Positions 15,941 through 25,609 of a DNA stretch of 43,506 bases are shown here, one piece after another. The first letter of the stretch is position 1. Each line of letters begins with the position of its first letter. The DNA is taken from IMG/VR virus record IMGVR_UViG_3300036806_000477, positions 1-43,506 of that record. The stretch is one strand, 5' to 3'. The notes under the pieces are model-generated. The model was not told the origin of the DNA and searched no databases. It was given only the letters and a program-made list of their open reading frames with translations. The DNA comes from a virus. The position numbers and the translations under genes are program-made.

Positions 15941-18900
15941 TGCGCGGCGTGGTCAACGTCATTGCCGCAGCGCGCGGTGAAATTGACGGCACCGCCCGCG
16001 ACAGCGCCGACATTGGGCAGACCGCATCCGTCCGGCCGATCCCGGTTTTCCTCGGTTCGTCGACTATCACCGTCGCGGGTGGGTCGACGCCGACCAATGC
16101 AGTGATCACGCTGGGCCAGGCTGTGCCGGGCGTAGGCACGTCTGCCACGATCTTCGACGACGAATTCACCACCGCGCCCTGGCAGGCGCACAGGACATTC
16201 CAGGCCGGCGACAAGTGGGCCTTCGGCGTGCCACAGGCCGGCGCCACCGATGGCGCATCGGATGGCGTTAATACCTGGTGGGCCAATCCGCTGGCTACGC
16301 CACAGGCCGTGACTGTCTACCCGCCACCCGCGAACGGAGAACTGCCGCTCGGGCTGATGACCACCCCGTCCGGTATTGGGATCAGCCAGCCATTCATCGG
16401 CACCATCATCAACGATCTGAACTCAACCGGCGGTCGGTTGTTCGGGTATCATGAGTTCCGAGTGAAGGCGTCGAATACGCGCGGCCTCCTATTCCAGTGG
16501 GATATTGAAGACTACCTGATCAGCGCGACTTGGAACGTCGAGATTGACTTCAGGATCTGGATTAATGGTTCCGGAACGCCGCACGTCATAGTGCAATTAT
16601 CTGGGTCCACCATATCGCCGATCATCGTCTACCAGAGCACGAACATCGATATTACCCAATTCCATACCTACGGGATCAACTGGCAAAGCGACCACATCAC
16701 CGTCTATCTCGACGGCATTCAGGTCGGGCAGGTGGCCAATCCCGGTGGACCCTGGCTGACGAATGCCTGCTTCGCCTACTTTTTGACCACCGGCGGGTCG
16801 TATATCGGGCAGAATGATCCGGCAGCCGGATCGCTGCCGGCCTTCGCGCAGATCGACTATTATCGGCTGTTCGCAAATCTACCGACGACGGCTGGCGCCG
16901 TCCTGGTGCATGCCTACAATGCCGGCGGAAGCAACAACACCATTGCTGATAGTGTCGGTCAGTCGTGGGTGCGTCATCCAGATGCACGCCTCGGTTCCCC
17001 GCCGCTCCTCACTGCAATCTCCAACAACACATTGCCGATGGCAGCGGGTAGCACCATCACTGTCGGCTTCACCAATTCCGGCACCAATACCGCCGCCAGC
17101 GCTGCGGCATGGTATGTGCCCTACATCAACGGCTCGGCGTTCGGCTCGCTGGCAAACGTAGGCTCCACGGGAGCTACACCCAGCGCGCCCACGATCACCG
17201 CTGCCACGCCCTCCGCCACCGGCACTGTGGTCTTCGTCACTCTGCCGACCAGCGGCCCGGCGCTCGATGACGGCGTCGTCCAGGTACAATACCGCATTAC
17301 CGGCGGCACCACATGGACCAGCGTTGCATCGCCGCCGCCCTACATCACACCGACCTTTGGCTCGATCCTCGATAGCTTCGGCAATACGTGGGCGCTAGCA
17401 GCGAACGGCAACCCGACCGTCAACACAACCGTCGTCGATACAGTGTCGCATGCCCAGGAGCTGTTCCTAATCACGGGGACGTTCTGGCAGTTTGACGGTT
17501 CGGGCTGGTACAGCTTCGCTCCGACAGGCACGATCACCAGTGCCGGACAGCTCTCCTGGACCAGCCAGGGTGCGACCTCGCCGCTGCTGACGAACGGTAT
17601 CGCAGTCACGGGGCTGTCCACGGGCACGCGCTACGATCTCACCGCATATGTCAGTAATGCAGCGGGGGTCGGTGCTCAGGCGCCAATCGTGCAGATCACC
17701 ACAACCGGCGTTGGCAGTCCGACACTGTTCGACGACTTCAACACGCTCAACCTGTACGACAATACCAATCCGGCACCCGGCGCGCTATGGGAACCGGCCT
17801 ATGACTACTCGCCGGCCGGGGCGGCGCTGAACAACACGTGGCTGCTCAATCCGTTCAATCCAGCGACGCCTATCACCAACATCTATACCATCTCCGGCGG
17901 TTTGCTTTCTTTGGGTATCGATAACACTCCGGCGCAATACAAGGCAGCGTGCGGCAATCAGCCACTCGTCGGTTCCAATCTACAAACTCAGCTAACCTTC
18001 GCGCAGCAATATGGCTATTTCGAAGTCAAGGTCGCGGTGCAGCCGATCGACGGGACCGAGTTCGGCTTCACGCTGTATGCGCAAGGCGCTGGGCTTAGCA
18101 ATCAGATCGACATCATCGAGATCAACAAGGTCGCCGGGCAAGATCAATATGGCGCGTTCGCGCTGTTCGATTCCACCGGGACGACCGTCCTCGGCAATTT
18201 CTACACCTACAATGCGGTTGGCGTCGGCACGATCGATCCGTCGCAAATGCACACCTATGGCGTGTATATCACGGCAACCACTACGACGTTCTATATCGAC
18301 CGCGTCGCACAGACATCGTTTCCGACGCCAAGCGGCTACGCGACTCCTCTGACCCTACACATGGGCATGTTCGACGGCGGGTCCGGGTTCCTTGGCACAG
18401 TCACCGATACGGCCTCTTTGCCGAAGTTTGCCCAGGTCGACTATGTCGGCGTTTGGAACAGTCCGCCGTTCGATATCACGACGATCACTGGAATCAGCCT
18501 GTCCAATACGAACCTGACATTGCCGGTGGCTGGCGGAACGACGGTAGGCACGTTCAGCGCCGCGATGAGCAGTGGGTCATTCACGGGCGCGTTTGGCGCA
18601 CCAGGCGGGGCAGATGGCGCGTCTTTTGCCGTCTCGGGCAACACGCTGAGCACCTCCATCGCGCTGGCGAATGCGCGACCCTACGCGATCACCGAGACCG
18701 CGACACAAGCCGGCGTTAGCAATTCGCCATTTAGCGCATCGTTCAATATCAATGTTTCGGCAGGAGCCGCGACCGGACCCGCCGCTTCCAGTGCATTCCT
18801 GACGGCCGACTTTACGTCGACCTATTTCTATCCGACGCCGGGCACCACGACACAAAACTCTGGTCGTGGTCAGATGATTATCTCGCCCCGGCTTTGGGGC

Positions 18901-20193
18901 GTAATGGACGGGGCGTTTGCGAACGATGGGAGCCTGTCAGGCTCTTTCAGCGTTGCGAACGGCAATCCCTTCTGTCTTCTGACCTCGGACGACTACGTGA
19001 CGAAGATGGCTACGGTCAGCCCAGGCCTGTGGATGGAGCTTACGCCACCCAATCCCGGCATCTGGAACCTTCCGCTCCCGACGTTTCCCACGACGCCAAC
19101 GCTTGCTCCAAACGCATTCACCAATCTGATCAACAATTTCTACAAGGTCGATCCGCTAGGCATCAGCGGGATCGTTCTCAATCAGAATTGGCAGCGAGAG
19201 GCAAATCAGCCGGCCAGTCAGGCGCAATATGGCCAGATGATGCATGTGCTGGCGCTTTTCTTCCAAAACCAGATCATGCCGAACGGAAACCGCCTGCCGG
19301 TGATCGGGTTCACTGGACAGAATGAGCCGGATAACGGACAGGACATTAGTGGCTACTACAACCAGATCGTGACCAATGTGAAGAACGTGACGTTGCCGGG
19401 TGGCGGCACGTATATCGTCGTTGGGCCGGTGCCCGATAGCGTCAACAACCTCAATGGCGGGTGGAGCGGATTTAGCGGCAGCACGTCTGGCATGGATGTA
19501 TTTCAATGGGACAACTTCCCGGCACCCAACGGAAGCAATGATTACCCGATGTCATATTTGCAGGCGCCGCAATCTCAGGGCGGAATATCCGATTGGTTCT
19601 CGGACGGCCTGCTTCACAGTGTTGCACCAAACGTAGCATATCAACCACAAGCGTATGCGCCGTCAGGCAACCTATCGACCAGCGGCACATACGCGGCCCT
19701 GGCCGACTACCGCAGTGCGGTGTGGGATGCGTTGCAACACATCCAGAGTGCGAACTGCTCGCCGGTATCTGCCTACAACATGAAGTGGAGTTCAGCGCTC
19801 CAGTCCAATTGGGGATTTCTGCTCAGTCCTGGGCCGAGTACCGACAATCAAATATCCCCGGCCGGCTACTTTAATGGCAAGGGCGTCCGCACGATCACCG
19901 GGCCTAGGTGGAACGTGCCGACGAATGCGGCTGGCTTGTTGCATATGGCAGTTATCCCATCTGCTGGGCACTTTGGCCTGATGATTGTTGTTGCCGGGCA
20001 GGGTGCGCAGAACAATAAGACGGTGGCGCTCTCCCATTGGCCGGTGAATGGGACCGGGAACGGCACAGCGAACACGTGGCAGATGACTAGCGCCACCACT
20101 GGGGATGGTACGTCCGGCACGGTTGCGGTTACCAACGGGATTACCGCCGCAATGAGCTTCCCCGACCCGTCGATCACGATCATCTCACTCTGA
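15940..20193 (+). CDS. Giant tail fibre with two GH16-like and one GH-A-like domain
   Basis: 1417 residues from the ATG that overlaps the previous stop (the open frame extends back to 15841 as a shadow). Domains: residues 1-25 a GEIDG repeat; about 70-312 a GH16-like jelly roll with E201-I-D-F-R; about 330-590 Ig/Fn3-like and fibre-type linker domains; about 592-838 a second GH16-like domain with Q722-I-D-I-I-E727; about 951-1417 a TIM-barrel-like glycosidase of GH-A type with Q-N1128-E1129-P1130. The protein most likely binds or cuts host surface polysaccharide. Each of the three enzyme-like domains lacks one of its two expected catalytic carboxylates; no Glu exists after E1129. Binding rather than cleavage is therefore possible. 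Confidence 0.7.
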   Translation: MRGVVNVIAAARGEIDGTARDSADIGQTASVRPIPVFLGSSTITVAGGSTPTNAVITLGQAVPGVGTSATIFDDEFTTAPWQAHRTFQAGDKWAFGVPQAGATDGASDGVNTWWANPLATPQAVTVYPPPANGELPLGLMTTPSGIGISQPFIGTIINDLNSTGGRLFGYHEFRVKASNTRGLLFQWDIEDYLISATWNVEIDFRIWINGSGTPHVIVQLSGSTISPIIVYQSTNIDITQFHTYGINWQSDHITVYLDGIQVGQVANPGGPWLTNACFAYFLTTGGSYIGQNDPAAGSLPAFAQIDYYRLFANLPTTAGAVLVHAYNAGGSNNTIADSVGQSWVRHPDARLGSPPLLTAISNNTLPMAAGSTITVGFTNSGTNTAASAAAWYVPYINGSAFGSLANVGSTGATPSAPTITAATPSATGTVVFVTLPTSGPALDDGVVQVQYRITGGTTWTSVASPPPYITPTFGSILDSFGNTWALAANGNPTVNTTVVDTVSHAQELFLITGTFWQFDGSGWYSFAPTGTITSAGQLSWTSQGATSPLLTNGIAVTGLSTGTRYDLTAYVSNAAGVGAQAPIVQITTTGVGSPTLFDDFNTLNLYDNTNPAPGALWEPAYDYSPAGAALNNTWLLNPFNPATPITNIYTISGGLLSLGIDNTPAQYKAACGNQPLVGSNLQTQLTFAQQYGYFEVKVAVQPIDGTEFGFTLYAQGAGLSNQIDIIEINKVAGQDQYGAFALFDSTGTTVLGNFYTYNAVGVGTIDPSQMHTYGVYITATTTTFYIDRVAQTSFPTPSGYATPLTLHMGMFDGGSGFLGTVTDTASLPKFAQVDYVGVWNSPPFDITTITGISLSNTNLTLPVAGGTTVGTFSAAMSSGSFTGAFGAPGGADGASFAVSGNTLSTSIALANARPYAITETATQAGVSNSPFSASFNINVSAGAATGPAASSAFLTADFTSTYFYPTPGTTTQNSGRGQMIISPRLWGVMDGAFANDGSLSGSFSVANGNPFCLLTSDDYVTKMATVSPGLWMELTPPNPGIWNLPLPTFPTTPTLAPNAFTNLINNFYKVDPLGISGIVLNQNWQREANQPASQAQYGQMMHVLALFFQNQIMPNGNRLPVIGFTGQNEPDNGQDISGYYNQIVTNVKNVTLPGGGTYIVVGPVPDSVNNLNGGWSGFSGSTSGMDVFQWDNFPAPNGSNDYPMSYLQAPQSQGGISDWFSDGLLHSVAPNVAYQPQAYAPSGNLSTSGTYAALADYRSAVWDALQHIQSANCSPVSAYNMKWSSALQSNWGFLLSPGPSTDNQISPAGYFNGKGVRTITGPRWNVPTNAAGLLHMAVIPSAGHFGLMIVVAGQGAQNNKTVALSHWPVNGTGNGTANTWQMTSATTGDGTSGTVAVTNGITAAMSFPDPSITIISL

Positions 20194-20645
20194 TGCACAT
20201 CCGCACATACGGCAGGGTAACGGACCCGAAGTCTGGAGCGAGGTGGTGGGTCGATGTCGAGTGCGACATGAACGATCAGCCGGATAGCGTCTATCTGACT
20301 GCCCTCATTCAGACGCTCAAGCTGAACTGGGGCGAAAGTCCGTTCTTCGGAGACTGGGGCATCCCGGCGCATCAGTCTGTCGTGCAGCAGGTCTTCCCGG
20401 ACTATTACGTGCTGCTGACGCAGAAGCGCTATGCGCCCTACTTCATGAGCCTGGGGATCGTAAAGCAGCCGCTCGATACGCCGACGTATAGCGTCTCGGT
20501 GCAATTCAAGTCGGGTGCCGTCATCTCCACGACGGTGATCCCACAGGCGGTGGTCAACCAGTTCGGGCAGGCTATCCTCGATAGCCACGGTTATCCGACG
20601 CAGGACGACAGCCTATTCATTCACGGTAAATACGTCGGAGTGTGA
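20193..20645 (+). CDS. Baseplate/fibre-associated protein
   Basis: 150 residues, coupled to the giant fibre by TGATG. The core LTALIQTLKLNWGESPFFGDWGI followed by HQSVVQQVFPDYYVLLTQKRYAPYF is a pattern I associate with small proteins of the contractile-tail baseplate cassette. It may belong next to J and DUF2612 and have been separated from them by insertion of the giant fibre. Function unknown. Confidence 0.5.
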   Translation: MHIRTYGRVTDPKSGARWWVDVECDMNDQPDSVYLTALIQTLKLNWGESPFFGDWGIPAHQSVVQQVFPDYYVLLTQKRYAPYFMSLGIVKQPLDTPTYSVSVQFKSGAVISTTVIPQAVVNQFGQAILDSHGYPTQDDSLFIHGKYVGV

Positions 20646-20648
20646 AGC

Positions 20649-20939
20649 ATGCCGCAGCTCCCAGCTATGGGCGTTCCTGGCGCCGCGTCGGCCGTAGTCG
20701 CTGTGACAGCCGCCACGGCGCTCAAGACTTCACCGGCTTGGCTGATCTCAGTCTCGGTCGTCAGTGCCGGGACGGCTGGCGGCGTATTCGACGCTGCCGC
20801 TACAGGCACCGCCACCACCGGCAAGCAGATTGCCGTCATCCCAGCGACGGTCGGTGTCTATACATTCAACTGGCCTTGCGCCACGGGCATCGTGGTGGCG
20901 CCGGGTGGTTCGCAGAACCTGGCGGTCAGCCTGGCATGA
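20649..20939 (+). CDS. Small beta-rich structural protein, paralogue of 5177-5482
   Basis: 96 residues, three bases after the previous stop. The stretch GGVFDAAATGTATTGKQ ... IPATVGVYTFNWPC ... LAVSLA matches the protein at 5177-5482 without gaps, while the first 40 residues differ. It overlaps the next gene by ATGA. Probable surface or decoration role; unknown. Confidence 0.6.
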   Translation: MPQLPAMGVPGAASAVVAVTAATALKTSPAWLISVSVVSAGTAGGVFDAAATGTATTGKQIAVIPATVGVYTFNWPCATGIVVAPGGSQNLAVSLA

Positions 20940-22327
20940 CGACAGTCACTGTCGGGACCAACGATACCGCGGACAACACAGGAGATCTGATCGTCACTTT
21001 CGTTGACGCCTCCCCGCAGGGCGTTACCACAGACGGAACGCGTCCGCCGCTCCCTGGTGCGCCGTGGGGCTGCTATCTGATTGCGCCCAGCATCTCGCCC
21101 CAGACCGGCTGCGTCGTGACCCTGACTCCGACCTCAGCGCAGTGGGAGTCCTGCTCGCTGATCTGGCAGCCGCCACCGCACGCCGCAATCCTTTGGACCT
21201 CGGGCGGATTGGCCTCTGGGTCGGGGGGTGTTGTCAGCAACCCGAAATGGCCACCGCAGACCTTGCCCGCCGCTGGGGAGATGGATGCCGCTGGCGGCAT
21301 GTCCGGCAGGATCAGTGTCAGGCGGGCGCTGGCCACGACCGCTCCGGGTGCCGGTAATCTATCGGGCGCCACGCGCGGGCGCCTGGTGGCCATGGCTGCC
21401 GCGTCTGGATCGGGTGGTGTCATAGGCGCCCCCACCGGCCCCGGCACCACAGCATGGCCTGTGGCGGGCTTGGTGGCGCCTTCTGCTGGTATCGCCGGCA
21501 GGGCATTTATGGCTGCCGCCATCGGCGCCGCCGTGGCGGCCTCTGCTGGCGTCTCTGGAAATGCGGCGCGGTCACCCAAACAATGGCCAGTTGCCGGCGA
21601 GATTGATGGCGGCGGCAGCATCTCGGGCAGCCCCGCCCTTGGGCATCAGTATTTCGTTGCCGGGCGTCCCGCGGCTGCGACAGCCATAACCTTCAGCCCG
21701 ACGACACCTTTGCGAGTGATCAACTACGTGCGCAATCCGCGGCCGGAGATGAACCAGGGAGCATCGACGCTGCCGGCCGAATGGTTCTGTTTCGACAATT
21801 CAGGCGAAGCCTCGACCCAGGCGGTCATCGGCACCGGAACAGAGTCACAAATCCCCTACATAGACTTTCAGATTGCCGGCACCGGCAGTGCTGGCGGATA
21901 TACCTTTTTCCAGACCGAGACCGAGGTATTCACCTCGGCTGGAACGACGTGGTCCTATAGCCAGTTCCTGCGCCTTGTCGGTGGCAGCCTTACCAATATC
22001 TCGCAAATTGCGCTGATCATGTTCACCGCAAATAGCAGCACAGGCAGTGGCATCGCCGCTCACATCGGCGCGTCGATTACGCCCACCTCGGCGGGGCTGG
22101 TGACGCAGAACTTCGCCTATAACGGGCAGTTATTGAATGATGCCGGCATGGATTCGTTCGGCTGCGGCCTCTACATCGTGCATGGCGTCGGCGCCTTCAG
22201 TCTGACGCTCCGCACGGGTGGCCCCAAGGCCGAGAATATCTCGGCATCGAGTCCTGCGTCATGTCTCGTGGTGCCGCAGACCGGCCTCGTCCCGCCGGTC
22301 TTTGGCTCGACCTCATTCGTTTACTGA
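20936..22327 (+). CDS. Tail fibre with GEIDG repeats and a jelly-roll C-terminus
   Basis: 463 residues from the ATG overlapping the previous stop. Residues about 1-105 are a beta domain with Trp-rich patches (SLIWQPPPHAAILW). Residues about 110-235 are the shared repeat module (AGEMDAAGGMSG, AGLVAPSAGIAG, AGEIDGGGSISG). Residues about 260-463 (YVRNPRPEMNQ ... AEWFCFDNSGEAS ... FLRLVGG) resemble a carbohydrate-binding jelly roll. Probably a second receptor-binding fibre or an accessory of the giant fibre. Confidence 0.6.
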   Translation: MTTVTVGTNDTADNTGDLIVTFVDASPQGVTTDGTRPPLPGAPWGCYLIAPSISPQTGCVVTLTPTSAQWESCSLIWQPPPHAAILWTSGGLASGSGGVVSNPKWPPQTLPAAGEMDAAGGMSGRISVRRALATTAPGAGNLSGATRGRLVAMAAASGSGGVIGAPTGPGTTAWPVAGLVAPSAGIAGRAFMAAAIGAAVAASAGVSGNAARSPKQWPVAGEIDGGGSISGSPALGHQYFVAGRPAAATAITFSPTTPLRVINYVRNPRPEMNQGASTLPAEWFCFDNSGEASTQAVIGTGTESQIPYIDFQIAGTGSAGGYTFFQTETEVFTSAGTTWSYSQFLRLVGGSLTNISQIALIMFTANSSTGSGIAAHIGASITPTSAGLVTQNFAYNGQLLNDAGMDSFGCGLYIVHGVGAFSLTLRTGGPKAENISASSPASCLVVPQTGLVPPVFGSTSFVY

Positions 22328-22356
22328 GGGAGCCTGATGGTCTAGTATTGTCTCAA

Positions 22357-22989
22357 ATGAAAGCAACTCGTTTCAGCACGGGTAGACCTTGTAAAAGAGG
22401 TCATATAACAGAGCGGGCCTCAAGCAATGGCGGGTGCCTTGAATGCATAAGGCTTCGTCGGCAGACGCCAGAATATAAAGCCGGCGCGAAGCGTCGGTTC
22501 GATCGCTACATTGAGCGTAGCGGCGATGAGAATAGGGCTTACAAGGCGGCATGGGGTCAGGGGAACAAGGCGCGCCTATCGGCAGAAGCAGCAACACGCT
22601 ACGCGGCAAATCCTGGTCCAGTCATAGAGCGATCTCATCGGCGATATTGGGCTAATCGCGACCAACTGATGGAATATGGTCGTGCTAGATATCTCCTGAA
22701 CCCGGAGCCATACAAGGCGCGAGCGCGGGCAAGGGAAACGGCAACAGTAGGCAGGTTATCTCGGGGATTGACACTATTGCTAATGCAAGAACAAGGCTAT
22801 CAATGCCCTTATTGTTGGACCAGACTTGATGGGAAGAATGTTCATATGGACCATTACCTCCCATTATGGCTTGGTGGTCTTCATAAGGACAGCAACATCC
22901 AGCTTACGTGCGGACCTTGTAACCTCAGGAAAGGTCATAAGCACCCGGCTGTTTTCTTTAAGACCATATGGCAAGCTGAGACAGCCTGA
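22357..22989 (+). CDS. HNH endonuclease (probably homing)
   Basis: 210 residues from the ATG at 22357. C-terminal HNH/zinc domain: C150-P-Y-C153, D165-H166 in MDHYLPLWLGG, N in SNIQL, C185-G-P-C188 and NLRKGH. An N-terminal C12/H16/C27/C30 set may bind a second zinc. The middle is a basic helical DNA-binding stretch rich in Arg, Tyr and Asn. Base use is more AT rich than its neighbours and it sits alone between two fibre genes, as free-standing phage homing endonucleases do. The next gene starts within its stop codon. Confidence 0.8.
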   Translation: MKATRFSTGRPCKRGHITERASSNGGCLECIRLRRQTPEYKAGAKRRFDRYIERSGDENRAYKAAWGQGNKARLSAEAATRYAANPGPVIERSHRRYWANRDQLMEYGRARYLLNPEPYKARARARETATVGRLSRGLTLLLMQEQGYQCPYCWTRLDGKNVHMDHYLPLWLGGLHKDSNIQLTCGPCNLRKGHKHPAVFFKTIWQAETA

Positions 22990-24416
22990 TGCCAATCTTT
23001 CTGTACTCAGACAACGCTCGCTCGACGCTAGGCGCGTCGCTATCTGTCGGCGGATCGACGATCACGCTCGCATCCGGTGGTGGCGCGCTATTCCCCAACC
23101 CAGCGCCAGGCCAGCAATTCGCCCTGACACTGAACGACCTAGCGACACAGACGGTGTTCGAGACCGTCTGGTGCACGGCACGGGCCGGTGATGTGCTGAC
23201 CGTGCTGCGCGCTCAGGAGGGCACTGCGGCACTCGCCTGGAGCACTGGCGACTACGTCTGGAACGGGCCGACCGCCGGCCAGATGCAGAACATGGTGCAG
23301 ACGCCGCACATGACCGACGCGTCTATCTCGCCAGTCTTCGGGCCGACGCAGGTCCAAGGCACGTTCTCGGCGACCGGCGCGGCCACCTTCTCGACGACTG
23401 GTCAGTTTGGCTCGACGGTCAGCGCGGTCGATCCGAGCACCGGGACATTGAGCGGCGTCACAATCGCCTCGACCGGCAGCGGAACGCAGGGTGCTCGCCT
23501 TGCCCTACAGGGAAGCCCCGGCAGCACCGGAACGCCGAACAAATGGCTGCGGGCGCAGGGCGGCATCTTCGACATCCTCAATTCCAACTATTCGGCGCAG
23601 ATCCTTACATTGAGCGATCTTGGCGACCTTGGCGCCATCCGCAATATCACGGCATCTGGCAGCGCGGCGTTCACGGGGTCTGTTACGTCGTCATCATTCG
23701 GCAGCTTCACCGATACCGGGACGAATAACGGGCTTTTCGTCAACGGCTCCGGCAGCAATGGCGCGAATGTCCATCTGCACACCTCCAACGGTGACAAATA
23801 CCTCCGCACGCTGAACAACTCGTTCAACATCGTCAACGCCGCATACACGCAGTCCATCTTCACGCTGGACGATGCGGGTAATTTCGGGGTCACTGGCGGC
23901 GGTAACGTCAACGGGCAACTAAATGCCAGCGTCCTCGCTGCGGTTGGGGCTGTCACGGGACAGACTGTATCGTCGAACAACGGCAATATCACTGCCAACA
24001 ATGGCCGGCTTCGCGCGGGCTTCGGGGCGCGGGGGTCAGGCGACCCGAATGCGGGCGTCATCTTATCGGACTTCGTCCAGGGCAATGTCGGGTTCAATCC
24101 GAACTTCGTCATTCTGCCGGACGGCTTCATTATCCAATTCGGCCAGGCCACCTCAAGTGCAGCGCTAACCGCCTATGCGCTCCCGATTGCCTTTCCGAAC
24201 TTCTTCGCATCGGTAGTTGCATGCGAGGGGGGTGTAAATGGCTGGTCGACGTTCAATCCTCCCAACCAGACCATGACAGTAATCGGAACGCAGATCATCG
24301 GTGGGGGCAATAATACCTTCTTCGTGACTGCTGGCCGCATCTTCTTCAACAACGGCGTCCTTCTTCTCGAATGGGAGGCTGGCATCACTTTCAATTGGAT
24401 AGCGATGGGCTGGTGA
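22989..24416 (+). CDS. Tail fibre with Gp53-like C-terminal domain
   Basis: 475 residues. The N-terminus (YSDNARSTLGASLSVGGSTITLASG) is a tail-attachment beta region. The shaft is Gly/Ser/Thr/Asn rich with repeats around GSAAFTGSVTSSSFGSF. The last 100 residues (FVILPDGFIIQFGQAT ... LPIAFPNFFASVVACEGG ... FNWIAMGW) match the C-terminal receptor-binding domain of Gp53-like fibres. Followed at once by a tail fibre assembly gene, which supports its being the main receptor-binding fibre. Confidence 0.75.
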   Translation: MPIFLYSDNARSTLGASLSVGGSTITLASGGGALFPNPAPGQQFALTLNDLATQTVFETVWCTARAGDVLTVLRAQEGTAALAWSTGDYVWNGPTAGQMQNMVQTPHMTDASISPVFGPTQVQGTFSATGAATFSTTGQFGSTVSAVDPSTGTLSGVTIASTGSGTQGARLALQGSPGSTGTPNKWLRAQGGIFDILNSNYSAQILTLSDLGDLGAIRNITASGSAAFTGSVTSSSFGSFTDTGTNNGLFVNGSGSNGANVHLHTSNGDKYLRTLNNSFNIVNAAYTQSIFTLDDAGNFGVTGGGNVNGQLNASVLAAVGAVTGQTVSSNNGNITANNGRLRAGFGARGSGDPNAGVILSDFVQGNVGFNPNFVILPDGFIIQFGQATSSAALTAYALPIAFPNFFASVVACEGGVNGWSTFNPPNQTMTVIGTQIIGGGNNTFFVTAGRIFFNNGVLLLEWEAGITFNWIAMGW

Positions 24417-24417
24417 T

Positions 24418-24957
24418 ATGGGAGCTTATGTCTTCTCGCCATCGCGCCTTGCGTTCTATGCCTATATCCTAGAGGCCGCCTATCAAGCGGCCGGCAACTG
24501 GCCAGGCGACGGCGTCGATATCACTGACCAGACATGGTCCACGTTCGCTGGCGCTTCACCGCCCGCCGGCAAGATACTCGGCGTAGGGGCCGCCGGCCAG
24601 CCGGCGTGGGTCGCACTTCCAGCGCCGCCGCCACCGACGCTGGTGCAACAGGCAGCGACGATGCTCGCGACTGGCATGCAGATTGTCTCGACCAGCAACC
24701 CTATGCTGAATGGAACCTATCCGTGCGACGCACGCTCCAACTCGGACGACGGTAACCTACTCTCGGCGATAACGGCGGGCTTGGAGCTGCCCGGCGGCTT
24801 CGCAGTGCGCATCGATACGTCCGGCAATCCGCATCCATTCGCCGTGCCGGACTTCAAGAACTACTGCCAGGCCAAGTTGATATTTCAACAGCAACTAAAC
24901 ACCGTCATTGGCACAGGCCAAGGCGGCCTTCCGCAACAACCAACGGTGATACCGTAG
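24418..24957 (+). CDS. Tail fibre assembly chaperone
   Basis: 179 residues, one base after the fibre stop. The N-terminus YVFSPSRLAFYAYILEAAYQ and VDITDQTWSTFAG ... PPAGKILGVGAAGQPAWV fits the Tfa/gpU-type family whose members help fibres trimerise. The C-terminal half (ISTSNPMLNGTYPCDA ... ITAGLELPGGF) resembles the DUF4376-like part of some of them. It ends where the methyltransferase begins. A typical fibre/chaperone pair. Confidence 0.7.
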   Translation: MGAYVFSPSRLAFYAYILEAAYQAAGNWPGDGVDITDQTWSTFAGASPPAGKILGVGAAGQPAWVALPAPPPPTLVQQAATMLATGMQIVSTSNPMLNGTYPCDARSNSDDGNLLSAITAGLELPGGFAVRIDTSGNPHPFAVPDFKNYCQAKLIFQQQLNTVIGTGQGGLPQQPTVIP

Positions 24958-25599
24958 ATGGGAGACCCCGTAACCTATGAGCCGCGCATCTTCACCTGCC
25001 GTACGACAGAGGAGGCGCGGGCGGTCATTCTGAACGATGAGGCTGGTCTCAACACCAACGAGCGGTGGAAGCGCGAGACGCCATATCTGGCTGAGTTGAT
25101 GGAATGGCCGGAGAATACACGGGTCGTCATCGACTACGGCTGCGGTATCGGCCGCATGATGAATGCCGTGCACCCCGCGGTGCTGGGGGTGGACTTCTCG
25201 CCGAGCATGAGGGCGCAGGGCGAGGCATACCTTATGCACGAGGAGCGGCGTAGCTGCGGCTTCGTATCGCCTGAACTGTTAGACCTGATCGTCGAGCGTG
25301 GTTTCAGGGCGCAGGGTGCCATGGCGGTGTGGTCATTGCAGCACGTCCTGCTTCCGCATGAGGCCGTCCGGCAGATATTCAATGCCCTGCCGCCGGGGGC
25401 GCCGTTCTATGTCGTCAACCGCGACAATCGGGCCGTGCCGGCGCTGCGTGACGGGCACTTCTCCTGGATCAATGACGGGGTCGTTATCAAGGACGTTGTG
25501 GAGTCTGGTGGCTTTGTGCTCGCGCACGAGGAGCCTATGCCAGACACGCTCTGCATGCCTGGGGCATGGTTCCGCCGCTATGAGCGCGCGCATGTTTGA
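24958..25599 (+). CDS. Class I SAM-dependent methyltransferase
   Basis: 213 residues. Motif I is VVIDYGCGIGRMM with D59, G61, G63 and G65; the acidic residue of motif II lies in LGVDFSPSMRAQG. A later helix-strand pattern (MAVWSLQHVLLPHEAV) is typical of small-molecule or sugar methyltransferases. No DNA-methylase catalytic motif is present. It sits between the fibre genes and a glycosyltransferase, so it may modify a surface glycan. Substrate unknown. Confidence 0.7.
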   Translation: MGDPVTYEPRIFTCRTTEEARAVILNDEAGLNTNERWKRETPYLAELMEWPENTRVVIDYGCGIGRMMNAVHPAVLGVDFSPSMRAQGEAYLMHEERRSCGFVSPELLDLIVERGFRAQGAMAVWSLQHVLLPHEAVRQIFNALPPGAPFYVVNRDNRAVPALRDGHFSWINDGVVIKDVVESGGFVLAHEEPMPDTLCMPGAWFRRYERAHV

Positions 25600-25609
25600 G
25601 AGGAGAGAT

